A stretch of 64,000 nt of DNA, taken from contig NZ_CP017580.1 of the NCBI RefSeq assembly GCF_001806325.1, positions 1,798,001-1,862,000 on the forward strand, in the 5' to 3' direction. This DNA comes from Curtobacterium sp. BH-2-1-1 (GTDB lineage Bacteria; Actinomycetota; Actinomycetes; Actinomycetales; Microbacteriaceae). A model generated the notes under the pieces. The model was not told where the DNA came from, did no database searches, and saw only the letters and a program-made list of their open reading frames with translations. Below are positions 35,790 through 45,292 of the stretch, piece by piece (positions within the stretch are counted from its first letter, which is position 1; each line of letters starts with the position of its first letter). Position numbers and translations under genes: made by a program.

Positions 35790-36547
35790 GCGCGGTCGCC
35801 GCCGGGGCGGGGACGGGCAGCCGCACCGGGTGGAAGGGGCTGCTCGTGCAGCCGATCGCCATCCTCGTGGTGCTCGCCGGGTTCGCGGTCTGGCTCGCCA
35901 CGGCGGACCTCACGCCGACCGAGCGCACCACGCTCAACCCGGCGGACATCCTCGCGCTCACCGGGCAGCACCTCGTGCTGACCCTCGAGTCGACCGTGCT
36001 CGTGCTCGTGATCGGCATCCCGCTCGGCGTCCTGCTCACCCGCGGGCCGCTCCGTCGTGCGAGCGTGTACGTGCTCGCCGTCGCCAACTTCGGGCAGGCG
36101 GCCCCGGCCGTCGGGCTCATCGTGCTGCTCGCCGCGTGGCTCGGCCTGAACTCGTGGTCGGCCGTCGTCGCCCTCGTGCTCTACGCGATCCTGCCGGTGC
36201 TCCGGAACACCATGATCGGCATCCAGAGCGTCGACTCGCGGTTGGTCGAGGCCGGGCGGGGCATGGGCATGAGCGCGTTCAGCGTGCTCATGAAGGTCGA
36301 GCTGCCGCTGGCCGTGCCGGTCATGCTCTCCGGCATCCGCACCGCGCTGGTGCTGCTCGTCGGCACCGCGAGCCTGGCGACGTTCGTCGGCGCCGGTGGC
36401 CTCGGACTGCTCATCACCACGGGCGTGAACCTGTTCCTGCCGAAGGTCCTCGTCTCCGGGGCGCTCCTCGTGGCGCTCCTCGCCCTGTCCATCGACTGGA
36501 TCGGCCGCGTGGTCGAGACGGTCGCACGACCGAAGGGACTCCGATGA
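35786..36547 (+). CDS. Osmoprotectant ABC transporter permease (OpuCD-like)
   Basis: 253-residue second permease with about six helices. The coupling-loop motif is VEAGRGMGMSAFSVLMKVELPLA (shown here only as residues ~151-173), and LITTGVNLFLPKVLVSGALL is a family block. It pairs with 33887-34534 to form the membrane channel. The GTG overlaps the ATPase stop (GTGA) with CGGGGAGG upstream. Confidence 0.93.
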   Translation: MSAVAAGAGTGSRTGWKGLLVQPIAILVVLAGFAVWLATADLTPTERTTLNPADILALTGQHLVLTLESTVLVLVIGIPLGVLLTRGPLRRASVYVLAVANFGQAAPAVGLIVLLAAWLGLNSWSAVVALVLYAILPVLRNTMIGIQSVDSRLVEAGRGMGMSAFSVLMKVELPLAVPVMLSGIRTALVLLVGTASLATFVGAGGLGLLITTGVNLFLPKVLVSGALLVALLALSIDWIGRVVETVARPKGLR

Positions 36548-37641
36548 CCCACGACGCCCCGAACGCGACCCACGACGCGCCGAACGCGACCAACCACGCG
36601 CCGCGCGCCGATCTGCGGGGCGCACGCCGCGCCTCCCGTCCGACCGTCCGTCGCCGGGTCGCGACCGCCACCGCCGTGGCGGGCGCGGCCGCCCTCGTGC
36701 TGACCGGCTGCGGCCTGCAGCCGGCGACGTCCTTCGTCCCCGCCGCGGACCCCGGTTCGATCCAGCGCATCGACGACCTGCCGGACGGCGCGCACATCAC
36801 CGTGACCTCGAAGAACTTCACCGAGCAGCTGGTGCTCGGCAAGATCGCCGTGCTCGCCGCGAAGGCCGCCGGGTTCGACGTCACCGACGAGACGAACGTG
36901 CCGGGCAGCGTCGCCGTCCGCGAGCTGATGACCTCGCACGGCGCCGACTTCACCTACGAGTACACGGGCACGGCCTGGCTGACCTTCATGGGCCACAGCG
37001 AGGGCATCCCGGACAAGACCGAGCAGTGGGAAGCGGTGAAGCAGGAGGACGCCGGCAACGGCCTCACCTGGCTCGAGCCGGCGCCGATGAACAACACGTA
37101 CGCCTTCGCCGTCCGCGACGAGGCCGTGTCGGAGCTCGGCGACATCAAGACCCTCTCCGACATCACGAAGCTCCCCGTCAGCGATCGCACGTTCTGCGTC
37201 GAGTCCGAGTTCAACTCCCGTGCCGACGGCTTCAAGCCGATGCTGAAGAAGTACGGGCTCGAGCTCGGCGGCTCGGGCGACAACGGCATCCCGACGAAGA
37301 ACGTCAGCATCCTCGACACCGGCACGGTCTACACCGCGACCGATCGTGGCAAGTGCAACTTCGGCGAGGTCTTCACCACCGACGGCCGCATCAAGTCGCT
37401 CGGGCTCACCGTGCTCGAGGACGACAAGGGCTTCTTCCCGGCGTACAACGTCGCGCCCGTGCTCGACTCGGCGACGCTCAAGGAGTACCCGCAGCTCGAG
37501 GACGTCTACGACCAGATCTCGCCGAAGCTCACGGACGCCGTGCTGCAGGAGCTGAACCGGCAGGTCGACGTCGAGGGTCGCGAGCCCGCCGACGTCGCCT
37601 TCGACTGGATGGTCAAGGAGGGCTTCATCACGAAGCCGTGA
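36544..37641 (+). CDS. Osmoprotectant-binding lipoprotein (OpuCC/ProX-like)
   Basis: 365-residue substrate-binding lipoprotein. The lipobox LVLTGC is near residue 56, and the mature domain starts with the family block ITVTSKNFTEQLVLGKIAVL. It catches betaine-type solutes and delivers them to the permeases. Odd feature: before the signal peptide there is an extra ~40-residue N-terminus with three near-repeats (THDAPNA, THDAPNA, TNHAPRA). The coding DNA there also contains CGCGCCTCCCGTCCG, half of a family A hairpin. A later start inside this region would give a normal signal peptide, but the ATG at 36544 overlaps the permease stop (ATGA). Confidence 0.93.
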   Translation: MTHDAPNATHDAPNATNHAPRADLRGARRASRPTVRRRVATATAVAGAAALVLTGCGLQPATSFVPAADPGSIQRIDDLPDGAHITVTSKNFTEQLVLGKIAVLAAKAAGFDVTDETNVPGSVAVRELMTSHGADFTYEYTGTAWLTFMGHSEGIPDKTEQWEAVKQEDAGNGLTWLEPAPMNNTYAFAVRDEAVSELGDIKTLSDITKLPVSDRTFCVESEFNSRADGFKPMLKKYGLELGGSGDNGIPTKNVSILDTGTVYTATDRGKCNFGEVFTTDGRIKSLGLTVLEDDKGFFPAYNVAPVLDSATLKEYPQLEDVYDQISPKLTDAVLQELNRQVDVEGREPADVAFDWMVKEGFITKP

Positions 37642-37681
37642 CGCGGGCGCGCGCCGCGCGGCGCCGCGCCGTGCTCGCATC

Positions 37682-37732
37682 GTGAGCAGAAATGGTCGGG
37701 TCCCCGAGCGGCACCCGACCATTTCTGCTCAC
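37682..37732. repeat. Hairpin repeat, family B copy 2
   Basis: Perfect 20-bp arms GTGAGCAGAAATGGTCGGGT (37682-37701) and complement (37713-37732), extended to about 25 bp with one mismatch. It shares GTGAGCAG..GGTCGGGT with copy 1 at 27542, but has AAATGGTC instead of GAACGGTC, with the partner arm changed to match. It lies 3' of the OpuC operon. Confidence 0.75.
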
Positions 37733-37733
37733 C

Positions 37734-37779
37734 ATGCGACGGACGGGAGGCGCGTGATGCGACGGACGGGAGGCGCGTG
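37734..37779. repeat. Exact 23-bp tandem duplication of a hairpin arm
   Basis: A 23-bp unit containing GACGGACGGGAGGCGCG occurs twice head to tail (37734-37756, 37757-37779). It is the left arm of the family A hairpin that follows, duplicated without its right arm. Confidence 0.75.
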
Positions 37780-37806
37780 GCGGCCCCGCCCCGCGCCTCC
37801 CGTCCG
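37763..37806. repeat. Hairpin repeat, family A copy 7
   Basis: CGGACGGGAGGCGCG (37763-37777) pairs with CGCGCCTCCCGTCCG (37792-37806). The right arm ends exactly at the base before the TetR stop codon. Confidence 0.72.
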
Positions 37807-38436
37807 CTACTGGCCCGTGATGCGGGCCGCGGTGTCGCGGATCGTCGCGACCACCCGCGCGCGGACCTCCTCCGGGTCCGACCCCTCGTGGCGCGCCGAG
37901 CTCCGCAGCCCGGTCATGCACATGCCGAGCAGCATCTCGGCCGCCTGGGGCGTGGCCGCGTCTGGACCCCAGGCCGGGTCCCGCTCGAGGATCGTCCGGA
38001 CCGCGCCCGTCATCGCCTCGGCGACCGTGGTCATCCGGGAGACCTGGCGGCGCATGAGCTGCGGGAAGCGCACGATCACCTCCTTCCGGGCGAGCCGCTC
38101 GTGCTCGTCACCGAAGGACTCCCCGAACACCAGGAACGCCAGGTCCACCACGGCCTGCGCCGCGGGCTCCCCCGCGACGGCGGCCAGGTGGGCGTCGAGC
38201 GTCTCGGGCGTGAGGTCGAGCTCGATGTGCCCGAGGACCGCGTCCTCCTTGCTCTCGAAGTAGTTGAAGAACGTGCGCGGGGAGACCTCGGCGCGCGCGG
38301 CGATCTGCTCGATCGTGGTGCGGTCGATGTCCTGTTCGAGTGCGAGGGAGCGTGCCGCCTCGGCGATCCGGTGCCGGGTCTCGAGGCGTTTGCGGTCGCG
38401 GAGGCCCATCTCGGAGGCGGGCGCGGTGTCGGGCAT
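37807..38436 (-). CDS. TetR-family regulator
   Basis: 209-residue repressor. N-terminal HTH: LETRHRIAEAARSLALEQ then IAARAEVSPRTFFNYFESKEDAV (about 40-62). The C-terminal ligand domain is typical of AcrR-like members with no further clue. It is divergent from the MacB-type exporter across 80 bp that contain a palindromic candidate operator, so it most likely represses that exporter and itself and is released by the exported compound. Confidence 0.92.
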   Translation of the reverse strand: MPDTAPASEMGLRDRKRLETRHRIAEAARSLALEQDIDRTTIEQIAARAEVSPRTFFNYFESKEDAVLGHIELDLTPETLDAHLAAVAGEPAAQAVVDLAFLVFGESFGDEHERLARKEVIVRFPQLMRRQVSRMTTVAEAMTGAVRTILERDPAWGPDAATPQAAEMLLGMCMTGLRSSARHEGSDPEEVRARVVATIRDTAARITGQ

Positions 38437-38463
38437 GGCCCGACTGTAACCGGAACGTCACAT

Positions 38464-38478
38464 CGTTTACAGCAAACG
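38464..38478. promoter_or_regulatory. Candidate TetR operator
   Basis: CGTTTACAGCAAACG: 5-bp arms CGTTT/AAACG around a 5-bp centre. A second related half-site, CTGTAAC, lies about 20 bp to the left. Located between divergent TetR and exporter genes, which is where an autorepressor operator is expected. Confidence 0.55.
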
Positions 38479-38516
38479 CAAACTTGCAGTCGTGCAGCGG
38501 ACAGTACGGTGGGCGC

Positions 38517-39245
38517 ATGACCACTCCCGTGCTCGAGGCTCGTGGCCTCGCCAGGACCTACGGCCGCGGCGCGACGCGGTTCGACGCGCTCAAGGGGGTG
38601 TCGCTGCAGGTGAACCAGGGCGAGAGCCTCGCGATCGTCGGCAAGTCCGGCTCCGGGAAGTCCACGCTCATGCACCTCCTCGCGCTGCTCGACAAGCCGT
38701 CGGCGGGCCAGGTGCTCCTCGACGGCACCGACGCCGCGACGCTCAGCGCGCGGCAGGTGAACCGCACGCGGAACAGCACCTTCGGGTTCGTCTTCCAGCA
38801 GTTCTTCCTCACGCCGAAGACCTCGGTGCTCGAGAACGTCGTGCTCCCGTTGAAGATCGCCGGCGTCTCCGGTGCCGAGCGGAAGCGCCGGGGCATGGCC
38901 GCACTCGACGCCCTCGGCCTTGCCGACAAGGCGAAGAACGACGCCAACGACCTGTCCGGCGGGCAGAAGCAGCGCGTGGTCATCGCGCGTGCACTGGTCG
39001 GGGAGCCGAGCGTCATCTTCGCGGACGAGCCGACCGGCAACCTCGACACGAACACGGGGCAGGTGGTCGAGGACATGCTCTTCGGGCTGCAGCGCGACCG
39101 GGGCATCACCCTCGTGGTCGTCACCCACGACGAGGAACTCGCCGAACGCTGCGACCGGCGCGTCAACGTGCGCGACGGACTCATCGTGGGTGGGAGCGAC
39201 GATGCCGTCGACGCGCCGGCCACCCACGGAAGGCACTCCGCATGA
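38517..39245 (+). CDS. ABC exporter ATPase (MacB/LolD type)
   Basis: 242-residue ATPase. Walker A GKSGSGKST (about 41-49), LSGGQKQRVVIARAL signature, Walker B VIFADEPTGNLD, then VTHDEELA. It powers the permease that follows. TACGGT (38505-38510) lies 6 nt before the ATG at 38517, so translation starts at or near the 5' end. The stop overlaps the permease ATG (ATGA). Confidence 0.94.
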   Translation: MTTPVLEARGLARTYGRGATRFDALKGVSLQVNQGESLAIVGKSGSGKSTLMHLLALLDKPSAGQVLLDGTDAATLSARQVNRTRNSTFGFVFQQFFLTPKTSVLENVVLPLKIAGVSGAERKRRGMAALDALGLADKAKNDANDLSGGQKQRVVIARALVGEPSVIFADEPTGNLDTNTGQVVEDMLFGLQRDRGITLVVVTHDEELAERCDRRVNVRDGLIVGGSDDAVDAPATHGRHSA

Positions 39246-40519
39246 ACGTCCTCGACCTCTTCCGCACCGCGGTCGCGAACACCTTCCGGTCGAAGCTGCG
39301 CACGACGCTGACGGTCATCGCGATCTTCATCGGCGCGTTCACGATCACCCTGACCTCGGCCATCGGCACGGGCGTCAGCAACTACATCGACACCCAGGTG
39401 GCCTCCATCGGCGAGACCGGGTCGCTGACGATCACCAAGGCCGTCGAGTCGTCGACCGACTCCGGGCCGGCGAAGTACGACCCCGACGAGTCGAGCCAGA
39501 GCGTGGACCGCGGGCCGGCCTCGTTCGCGTACCTGTCCCAGTCCGATGTCGACAAGATCACGGACGTCTCGGGGGTGAAGAGCGTCCGCCCCGCCGTCGC
39601 ACTGAGCACGAAGTGGGTCGAGTACGACGGGAAGGGCAAGTACGTCGTCGACATCGCCGCCAACGCCGGGGAGCTCGACGCCGACCTCGCGGCCGGGAAG
39701 CAGCTCGACGACGCGTCCTCCGCCGGCAACCAGGTGCTCCTGCCCACGAACTACCTGGAGAACCTCGGGCTCGGCAGCGCGAAGGCCGCCGTGGGCAAGG
39801 AGCTGACCGTCGCGGTCGACGACTACCAGGGCAAGGAGCACACCCTGACCGCCACGATCGCGGGGGTGCAGAACGAGTCGCTGTTCGGCGGCGGTGCCGG
39901 TGCGAACGCCGCGCTCACCGACGCGATGCAGGCCGCGCAGGAGACCGGCAAGCCCTCGTCGATCGCCACCTCGTACGCCAGCGCCACCGCCACGCTCGAC
40001 AGCGGTGCGTCGGCCAGCAGCGTGAAGAGCGCCCTGTCGAAGGACGGCTACACCGGGCAGACCATCCAGGACCAGCTCGGCCAGTTCCAGACGGTCATCA
40101 ACGGCATCGTCGGCGTGCTCAACGCCTTCGCCGTGATCGCGCTCGTCGCGGCCGGGTTCGGCATCATCAACACGCTGCTCATGAGCGTGCAGGAGCGCAC
40201 GCGTGAGATCGGCCTGATGAAGGCGATGGGCATGGGCGGCGGGAAGGTCTACACGCTGTTCTCGCTCGAGGCCGTGTTCATCGGGTTCCTCGGCAGCGCG
40301 ATCGGTGCGGGCGTGGCGATCCTGCTCGGCACGGGGATCTCGAACGTCCTCGCCGGGACCGTCCTCAAGGACCTGCCCGGGCTGCAGATCATGCAGTTCG
40401 CGCCGTCCTCGGTGATCACGATCATCCTCGTGGTGATGTTCATCGCCTTCCTCGCGGGCACGCTGCCGGCGCGTCGGGCGGCCCGGCAGAACCCGATCGA
40501 GGCGCTCCGGTACGAATAG
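39242..40519 (+). CDS. MacB-type ABC exporter permease
   Basis: 425-residue FtsX-family permease. Helix 1 lies at about residues 20-45 (LRTTLTVIAIFIGAFTITLT), the extracellular domain at about 50-285 and three helices in the last 130 residues. NTLLMSVQERTREIGLMKAM is the FtsX hallmark and the protein ends PARRAARQNPIEALRYE. This is the classic MacB layout, which exports peptides, lipopeptides or macrolide-type compounds through one ATPase. Overlaps the ATPase stop by 4 nt. Regulated by the divergent TetR, by inference. Confidence 0.93.
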   Translation: MNVLDLFRTAVANTFRSKLRTTLTVIAIFIGAFTITLTSAIGTGVSNYIDTQVASIGETGSLTITKAVESSTDSGPAKYDPDESSQSVDRGPASFAYLSQSDVDKITDVSGVKSVRPAVALSTKWVEYDGKGKYVVDIAANAGELDADLAAGKQLDDASSAGNQVLLPTNYLENLGLGSAKAAVGKELTVAVDDYQGKEHTLTATIAGVQNESLFGGGAGANAALTDAMQAAQETGKPSSIATSYASATATLDSGASASSVKSALSKDGYTGQTIQDQLGQFQTVINGIVGVLNAFAVIALVAAGFGIINTLLMSVQERTREIGLMKAMGMGGGKVYTLFSLEAVFIGFLGSAIGAGVAILLGTGISNVLAGTVLKDLPGLQIMQFAPSSVITIILVVMFIAFLAGTLPARRAARQNPIEALRYE

Positions 40520-40545
40520 CGGAGCGCGTGCCTAGTCTCTGAGGG

Positions 40546-41073
40546 GTGGCGGCGTTCGGACGGGACCTCGGGGACGGGTACACGCTGACGCTGCGCGACC
40601 TCACCACCGTCCGGCCGCTGCACGAGCTCGTCGTCGCGAACGCCGACCGGCTCCGTGCCGCGGAGCCGTGGGCGTGGCAGGAGCAGACCGTCGAGACGAT
40701 CGGCCTGCACACCGAGCACCTGCTCGGCCAGTACGCGATGGACCGCGCGCTGCCCTGCGTCATCCGGCAGGACGACCGGGTCGTGGGTGCCGCCTCGCTC
40801 GCCTTCGACCCGTACCTGGGGCAGGCATCGCTCGGCTACTGGGTGGACGCGGGCCAGGAGGGACGGGGTGTCGCCCGGCGCGCCGCCACCGTCCTCGTCG
40901 GGGTGGCCCGGGCGCGGGGCGCCGCGCGTGCCGAGATCCGGACGGCGGTCGACAACGTGCGCAGCCGGGGCCTCGCCGAGCGGCTCGGCTTCACGCACGA
41001 GGGCACCCTGCGGAGCGCGATGCCCCTGGGGCCGGTGCGGGTGGACGTCGCCGTGTACGGCCTCGTGTTCTGA
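40546..41073 (+). CDS. GNAT N-acetyltransferase (RimJ/RimL-like)
   Basis: 175-residue acetyltransferase. Core features: LTLRDLTTVRPLHELV at the start, LGYWVDAGQEGRGVARRAATVL (acetyl-CoA-binding Q/R-x-x-G-x-G/A), and NVRSRGLAERLGFTHEGTLRSA near the end, typical for RimJ/RimL. It would acetylate a protein N-terminus or small amine. TAGTCT (40533-40538) is 7 nt before the GTG, so it is leaderless. It follows the exporter after 26 bp but has its own promoter. Confidence 0.9.
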   Translation: MAAFGRDLGDGYTLTLRDLTTVRPLHELVVANADRLRAAEPWAWQEQTVETIGLHTEHLLGQYAMDRALPCVIRQDDRVVGAASLAFDPYLGQASLGYWVDAGQEGRGVARRAATVLVGVARARGAARAEIRTAVDNVRSRGLAERLGFTHEGTLRSAMPLGPVRVDVAVYGLVF

Positions 41074-41105
41074 GCGGGCAGCCCCGGGGCCCAGGGCCGA
41101 CCGGG

Positions 41106-42156
<1,051 letters not shown>

Positions 42157-42521
42157 CCGGACCGGCCATCGGAGCGCAGCGATCTCGACGGCGTTGCGGC
42201 CCGTCGCTGGCAACCGGCCCGCGCCTGATGCCCGGCGCCTCGGTTCACGCGCTGTGGCTCGGAGCGGATCTGCTGAAGTCGTCCGCGCCGTGACCGTTCC
42301 GGTTCGCGGATCACGGGGCCCGCGAACCGGAACGGTCATCTGCAGAACCGGGAACGGCCGTGGAACGGACGCGATGACGGGCTGCACGCGGGGGGCGTGG
42401 CAGACCCGCGCCTCCAGGGCGCCGAACGGTGCGGGGCGCGCCTCGATCACCGTTCGCCGTGAGGGGGAAGCGGGCGCGCTGCCCGAGACGGCGCGCAGCA
42501 GCGGTCCCTAGGCTCGGGGGC
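42157..42521. other. 365-bp intergenic region with several inverted repeats
   Basis: No credible gene. It holds a family B-like hairpin (42291-42338), a fragment resembling the family A right arm (CCCGCGCCTCCAGG, near 42402), a dyad CGAACGGT (42423-42430) / ACCGTTCG (42449-42456), and the TAGGCT -10 (42509-42514) of the next gene. The remaining bases show nothing clear. Confidence 0.6.
42291..42338. repeat. Hairpin repeat, family B-like copy 3
   Basis: Perfect 18-bp arms TGACCGTTCCGGTTCGCG (42291-42308) and complement (42321-42338), 12-nt loop. It shares the GGAACGGTC core with copy 1 at 27542 but not the GTGAGCAG part. Located 3' of the gene at 41485. Confidence 0.65.
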
Positions 42522-43967
42522 ATGGTGGATGCGGTGGTCGTCGGAGCCGGACCGAACGGACTCGCGGCGGCGGTGACGCTCGCGCGTGCCGGGCTGTCGG
42601 TCGAGGTCGTCGAACGCGCCGACACGATCGGCGGTGGTGCCCGGACCGCCGAACTCACGCTGCCCGGGTTCCTGCACGACGTGTGCTCCGCCGTGCACCC
42701 GATGGCGCTGCAGTCCGAGTTCTTCCGGCGCTTCCGCCTCGAGGACCGCATCGAACTCCGCTTGCCCGAGGTCCAGTACGGGCACCCGCTCGACGGCGGC
42801 CGTGCCGGGATCGCGTACCAGGACCTCGCGCGCACCGCCGAGTCGCTCGGCATCGACGGCCCGGCGTTCCGGCAGCTCATGGCCCCCCTGTCCGGCAACG
42901 CCGACCAGGTCGCCGACTTCGCCACCGGCGCCCTGCTGCACGTCCCACGGCACCCGCTGAGCGTCCTCCGGTTCGGGTTGCGGGCGCTCGAGCAGGGCAC
43001 GAGTGCGTGGAACCTCCGTTTCCGCGACGAGGTCGCCCCCGCCATGGTCTCCGGCGTCGCGGCCCACTCGATCCAGCACATGCCGTCCCTCTCCACGGCC
43101 GCCGCCGCGCTGTCCCTCGGCGCCTACGCGCACGCGCGGGGCTGGCCCGTCCCGATCGGCGGCAGCCAGGCGATCGTCGACGCGCTCGCCGCCGACCTCG
43201 TCGCGCACGGCGGCCGGATCGAGACCGGGCGCGAGGTCCGCTCGCTCGCCGACCTCACCCCGGCCAAGGCGGTGCTGTTCGACACGAGCGTCCCCGGGAT
43301 GCTGCGGATCGCCGGGAAGCAGATCCCGACGCCGCGACGGGGTGCCCTCCGGCGCTTCCGGTTCGGCAACGCCGCCGCGAAGGTCGACTTCGCGCTCTCC
43401 GACCCGGTCCCGTGGACGAACGAGGCGCTCCGCCGCGCCGGCACGGTGCACATCGGTGGGACCCGCGCCGAGATCGCGGCCGCCGAGGGCGCGGTCGCAC
43501 GCGGCCAGCACGCCGAGCGCCCGTACGTGCTCGGCTCGGAGCCCACCGTGATCGACCCGAGCCGCGCGCCCGCGGGCAAACACGTCTTCTGGGCGTACGC
43601 GCACGTCCCCTCCGGGTCGGACGTCGACCAGACCGAGGCGATCACGCGGCAGATCGAGCGGTTCGCGCCCGGCTTCCGCGACACCGTCCTGCAGTCGAGC
43701 AGCCGCACCGCGGTCGAGATGGGCGCGTACAACCCGAACTACGTCGGCGGTGACATCGCCGCGGGTGCCGCGAGCTTCTGGCAGCTGGTCAAGCGCCCGG
43801 TGCTGTCGTCCGACCCGTGGCGCATGGGTGGCGGCATGTACCTCTGCTCCGAGGCGTCCGCCCCCGGCCCCGGTGTGCACGGCATGGCCGGCTGGCACGC
43901 GGCCCGGAGCGCCCTGCGGCACACGTTCGGGCTGCCCGAGCACGTCGATCTCACACCGGAGGACTGA
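42522..43967 (+). CDS. FAD-dependent oxidoreductase, phytoene-desaturase-like
   Basis: 481-residue flavoprotein. N-terminal dinucleotide site VVVGAGPNGLAAAVTLARAG (residues 5-24), then VVERADTIGGGARTAELTLPG, typical of the CrtI/amine-oxidase superfamily (the PYROXD2-like branch). The C-terminal FAD motif is GMYLCSEASAPGPGVHGMAGWHAARSAL (in part). Members desaturate or isomerise isoprenoids, but this branch is mostly uncharacterised, so carotenoid synthesis should not be assumed. TAGGCT is 7 nt before the ATG at 42522 (leaderless). The SRPBCC gene follows 2 bp after the stop. Confidence 0.88.
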   Translation: MVDAVVVGAGPNGLAAAVTLARAGLSVEVVERADTIGGGARTAELTLPGFLHDVCSAVHPMALQSEFFRRFRLEDRIELRLPEVQYGHPLDGGRAGIAYQDLARTAESLGIDGPAFRQLMAPLSGNADQVADFATGALLHVPRHPLSVLRFGLRALEQGTSAWNLRFRDEVAPAMVSGVAAHSIQHMPSLSTAAAALSLGAYAHARGWPVPIGGSQAIVDALAADLVAHGGRIETGREVRSLADLTPAKAVLFDTSVPGMLRIAGKQIPTPRRGALRRFRFGNAAAKVDFALSDPVPWTNEALRRAGTVHIGGTRAEIAAAEGAVARGQHAERPYVLGSEPTVIDPSRAPAGKHVFWAYAHVPSGSDVDQTEAITRQIERFAPGFRDTVLQSSSRTAVEMGAYNPNYVGGDIAAGAASFWQLVKRPVLSSDPWRMGGGMYLCSEASAPGPGVHGMAGWHAARSALRHTFGLPEHVDLTPED

Positions 43968-43969
43968 CC

Positions 43970-44413
43970 ATGGCGAAGAACGTCCGCATCCTGCACTGCC
44001 GCCCGGAGGACGTCTTCGACGTGCTCGCGGACGGCTGGCTCTTCACGACGTGGGTCGTCGGCGCCTCGCGGATGCGCGGGCAGGACCCGGGCTGGCCGGC
44101 GGTCGGCACCCGCCTGCACCACTCGTTCGGCGTCTGGCCGCTCGTGATCGACGACGTGACGACGGTCCTCGAGTGGGACGCCCTGCACCGCATGGTCATC
44201 CAGCCGAAGGGGTGGCCCCTCGGCGAGGCCCGGGTCGAGCTCGTCGTCGAGGAGCACCGCCGTGGCTGCAAGGTAACCATCGTGGAGAACGCCGTGGCGG
44301 GGCCGGGCGCCTGGGTGCCGGACCTCCTCATGCAGCCGATGATCTGGATCCGCAACCGCGAGACGCTGCGGCGGCTCGGCTGGGTGGCCGCGGGTCGCGT
44401 CGCGACGTCCTGA
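43970..44413 (+). CDS. SRPBCC-family (START-like) protein
   Basis: 147-residue hydrophobic-ligand-binding fold. Pattern: VRILHCRPEDVFDVLADGWLF, GTRLHHSFGVWPLVIDDVTTV and LDG-less VELVVEEHRRGCKVTIVENA. Likely binds a lipid or polyketide-like molecule. It starts 2 bp after the stop of the FAD oxidoreductase and is almost certainly co-transcribed, so the two may handle the same lipid. A family A hairpin begins 1 bp after its stop. Confidence 0.85.
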   Translation: MAKNVRILHCRPEDVFDVLADGWLFTTWVVGASRMRGQDPGWPAVGTRLHHSFGVWPLVIDDVTTVLEWDALHRMVIQPKGWPLGEARVELVVEEHRRGCKVTIVENAVAGPGAWVPDLLMQPMIWIRNRETLRRLGWVAAGRVATS

Positions 44414-44414
44414 G

Positions 44415-44456
44415 GGACGGGAGGCGCGGCGCGGGCCCGCACCGCGCCTCCCGTCC
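44415..44456. repeat. Hairpin repeat, family A copy 8
   Basis: 42-nt palindrome with one mismatch: GGACGGGAGGCGCGG and its complement around GCGGGCCCGC. Begins 1 nt after the TGA at 44411-44413. The best-formed copy after 16006; ends the FAD/SRPBCC transcript by inference. Confidence 0.78.
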
Positions 44457-44535
44457 GTCCTGTGGTCGCCTCGGCACCGGCCCCGCGAACGGGGACGCTG
44501 TGGCGGGGTCCTGGGTCCGCCAGACTGACCGGGAC

Positions 44536-45045
44536 ATGCCCGCTGCACCCGACCACCGCCCCCTCCGGCCCCGACGCGCGACCCTCGTGGTCGGCCTGGC
44601 GCTGATCACCGCGACCGCCGTCTCCGGGTGCTCGCACCGAGCCGAGCCCGTGGGCCTCGACGATGCGTTCCCGGACTGGGCGAAGGGCGTGCAGGACCGC
44701 TGGGCGGGACAGCCGGGCGAACTCGGCAGCGGCACCGGCTCGAACGACTCGTCGAGCCGACTGTCCCTCGGTACCGGCGAGGATGGGGCACCTGCCCGGG
44801 TGAGGGTCTCGATCACGTGCCAGGGCGACGGCACCGTCCACATGGCGGTGTGGGCCGGCCGGATCGTGGACGGGGCCGAGAGCGGCAAGCGGCTCGCCTC
44901 GGGCGAGATCCGGTGCGGACACGACGAGGACCTGTACCTGCGCACCCGGAGCGAGTACGTCACCATCGGTCCGACGTCCGGGGACTCGACCGTCGGCTGG
45001 TACGCGGCCACCTACAGCGACCTCGCGGCGACTGCCGCCGACTGA
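44536..45045 (+). CDS. Hypothetical lipoprotein
   Basis: 169 residues. Signal peptide with lipobox AVSGC (Cys about residue 32), then a Ser/Gly-rich region (GSGTGSNDSSSRLSLG) and a small beta-rich domain with CQGDGTVHMAVWAG and EIRCGHDEDLYLR, whose two cysteines could form a disulfide outside the membrane. No family recognised. It stands alone between the family A hairpin and the methyltransferase locus. Start by signal peptide only. Confidence 0.78.
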   Translation: MPAAPDHRPLRPRRATLVVGLALITATAVSGCSHRAEPVGLDDAFPDWAKGVQDRWAGQPGELGSGTGSNDSSSRLSLGTGEDGAPARVRVSITCQGDGTVHMAVWAGRIVDGAESGKRLASGEIRCGHDEDLYLRTRSEYVTIGPTSGDSTVGWYAATYSDLAATAAD

Positions 45046-45239
45046 CCGCGGGCCGGGGTACACACCGGTCCGCCGCGTGCCCGACCGACCCGATCCGGTG
45101 CGCATCCGCCTGCTTCCCCGAGCTGGTGCGGTTCGACGCGGCGCACGCGCCGGGGTGGGGTGCCGACCGGACCTGGCGAACGCCTCCGAGCAGCCTGAGC
45201 GATCGTCGGGACTCGTGGGACTGAGCGGACGTACAGGCC

Positions 45240-45245
45240 TACCGT
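45240..45245 (+). promoter_or_regulatory. Putative -10 of the peptide locus
   Basis: TACCGT, 47 nt before the GTG at 45293. Transcription would start near 45252 and give a leader with GAGGGGGG as ribosome site. The rest of the 247-bp gap shows no clear feature. No good -35 is visible. Confidence 0.45.
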
Positions 45246-45292
45246 CCCTCGGTGTCGGGCCGAGGGAGCCCGGCGCCGAGGGGGGTCGGGTC

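Noticed and set aside
42522..43967. Carotenoid biosynthesis gene (crtI)
   Set aside because: Similar fold, but no other carotenoid genes adjoin it and it pairs with an SRPBCC gene, so a broader label is safer.
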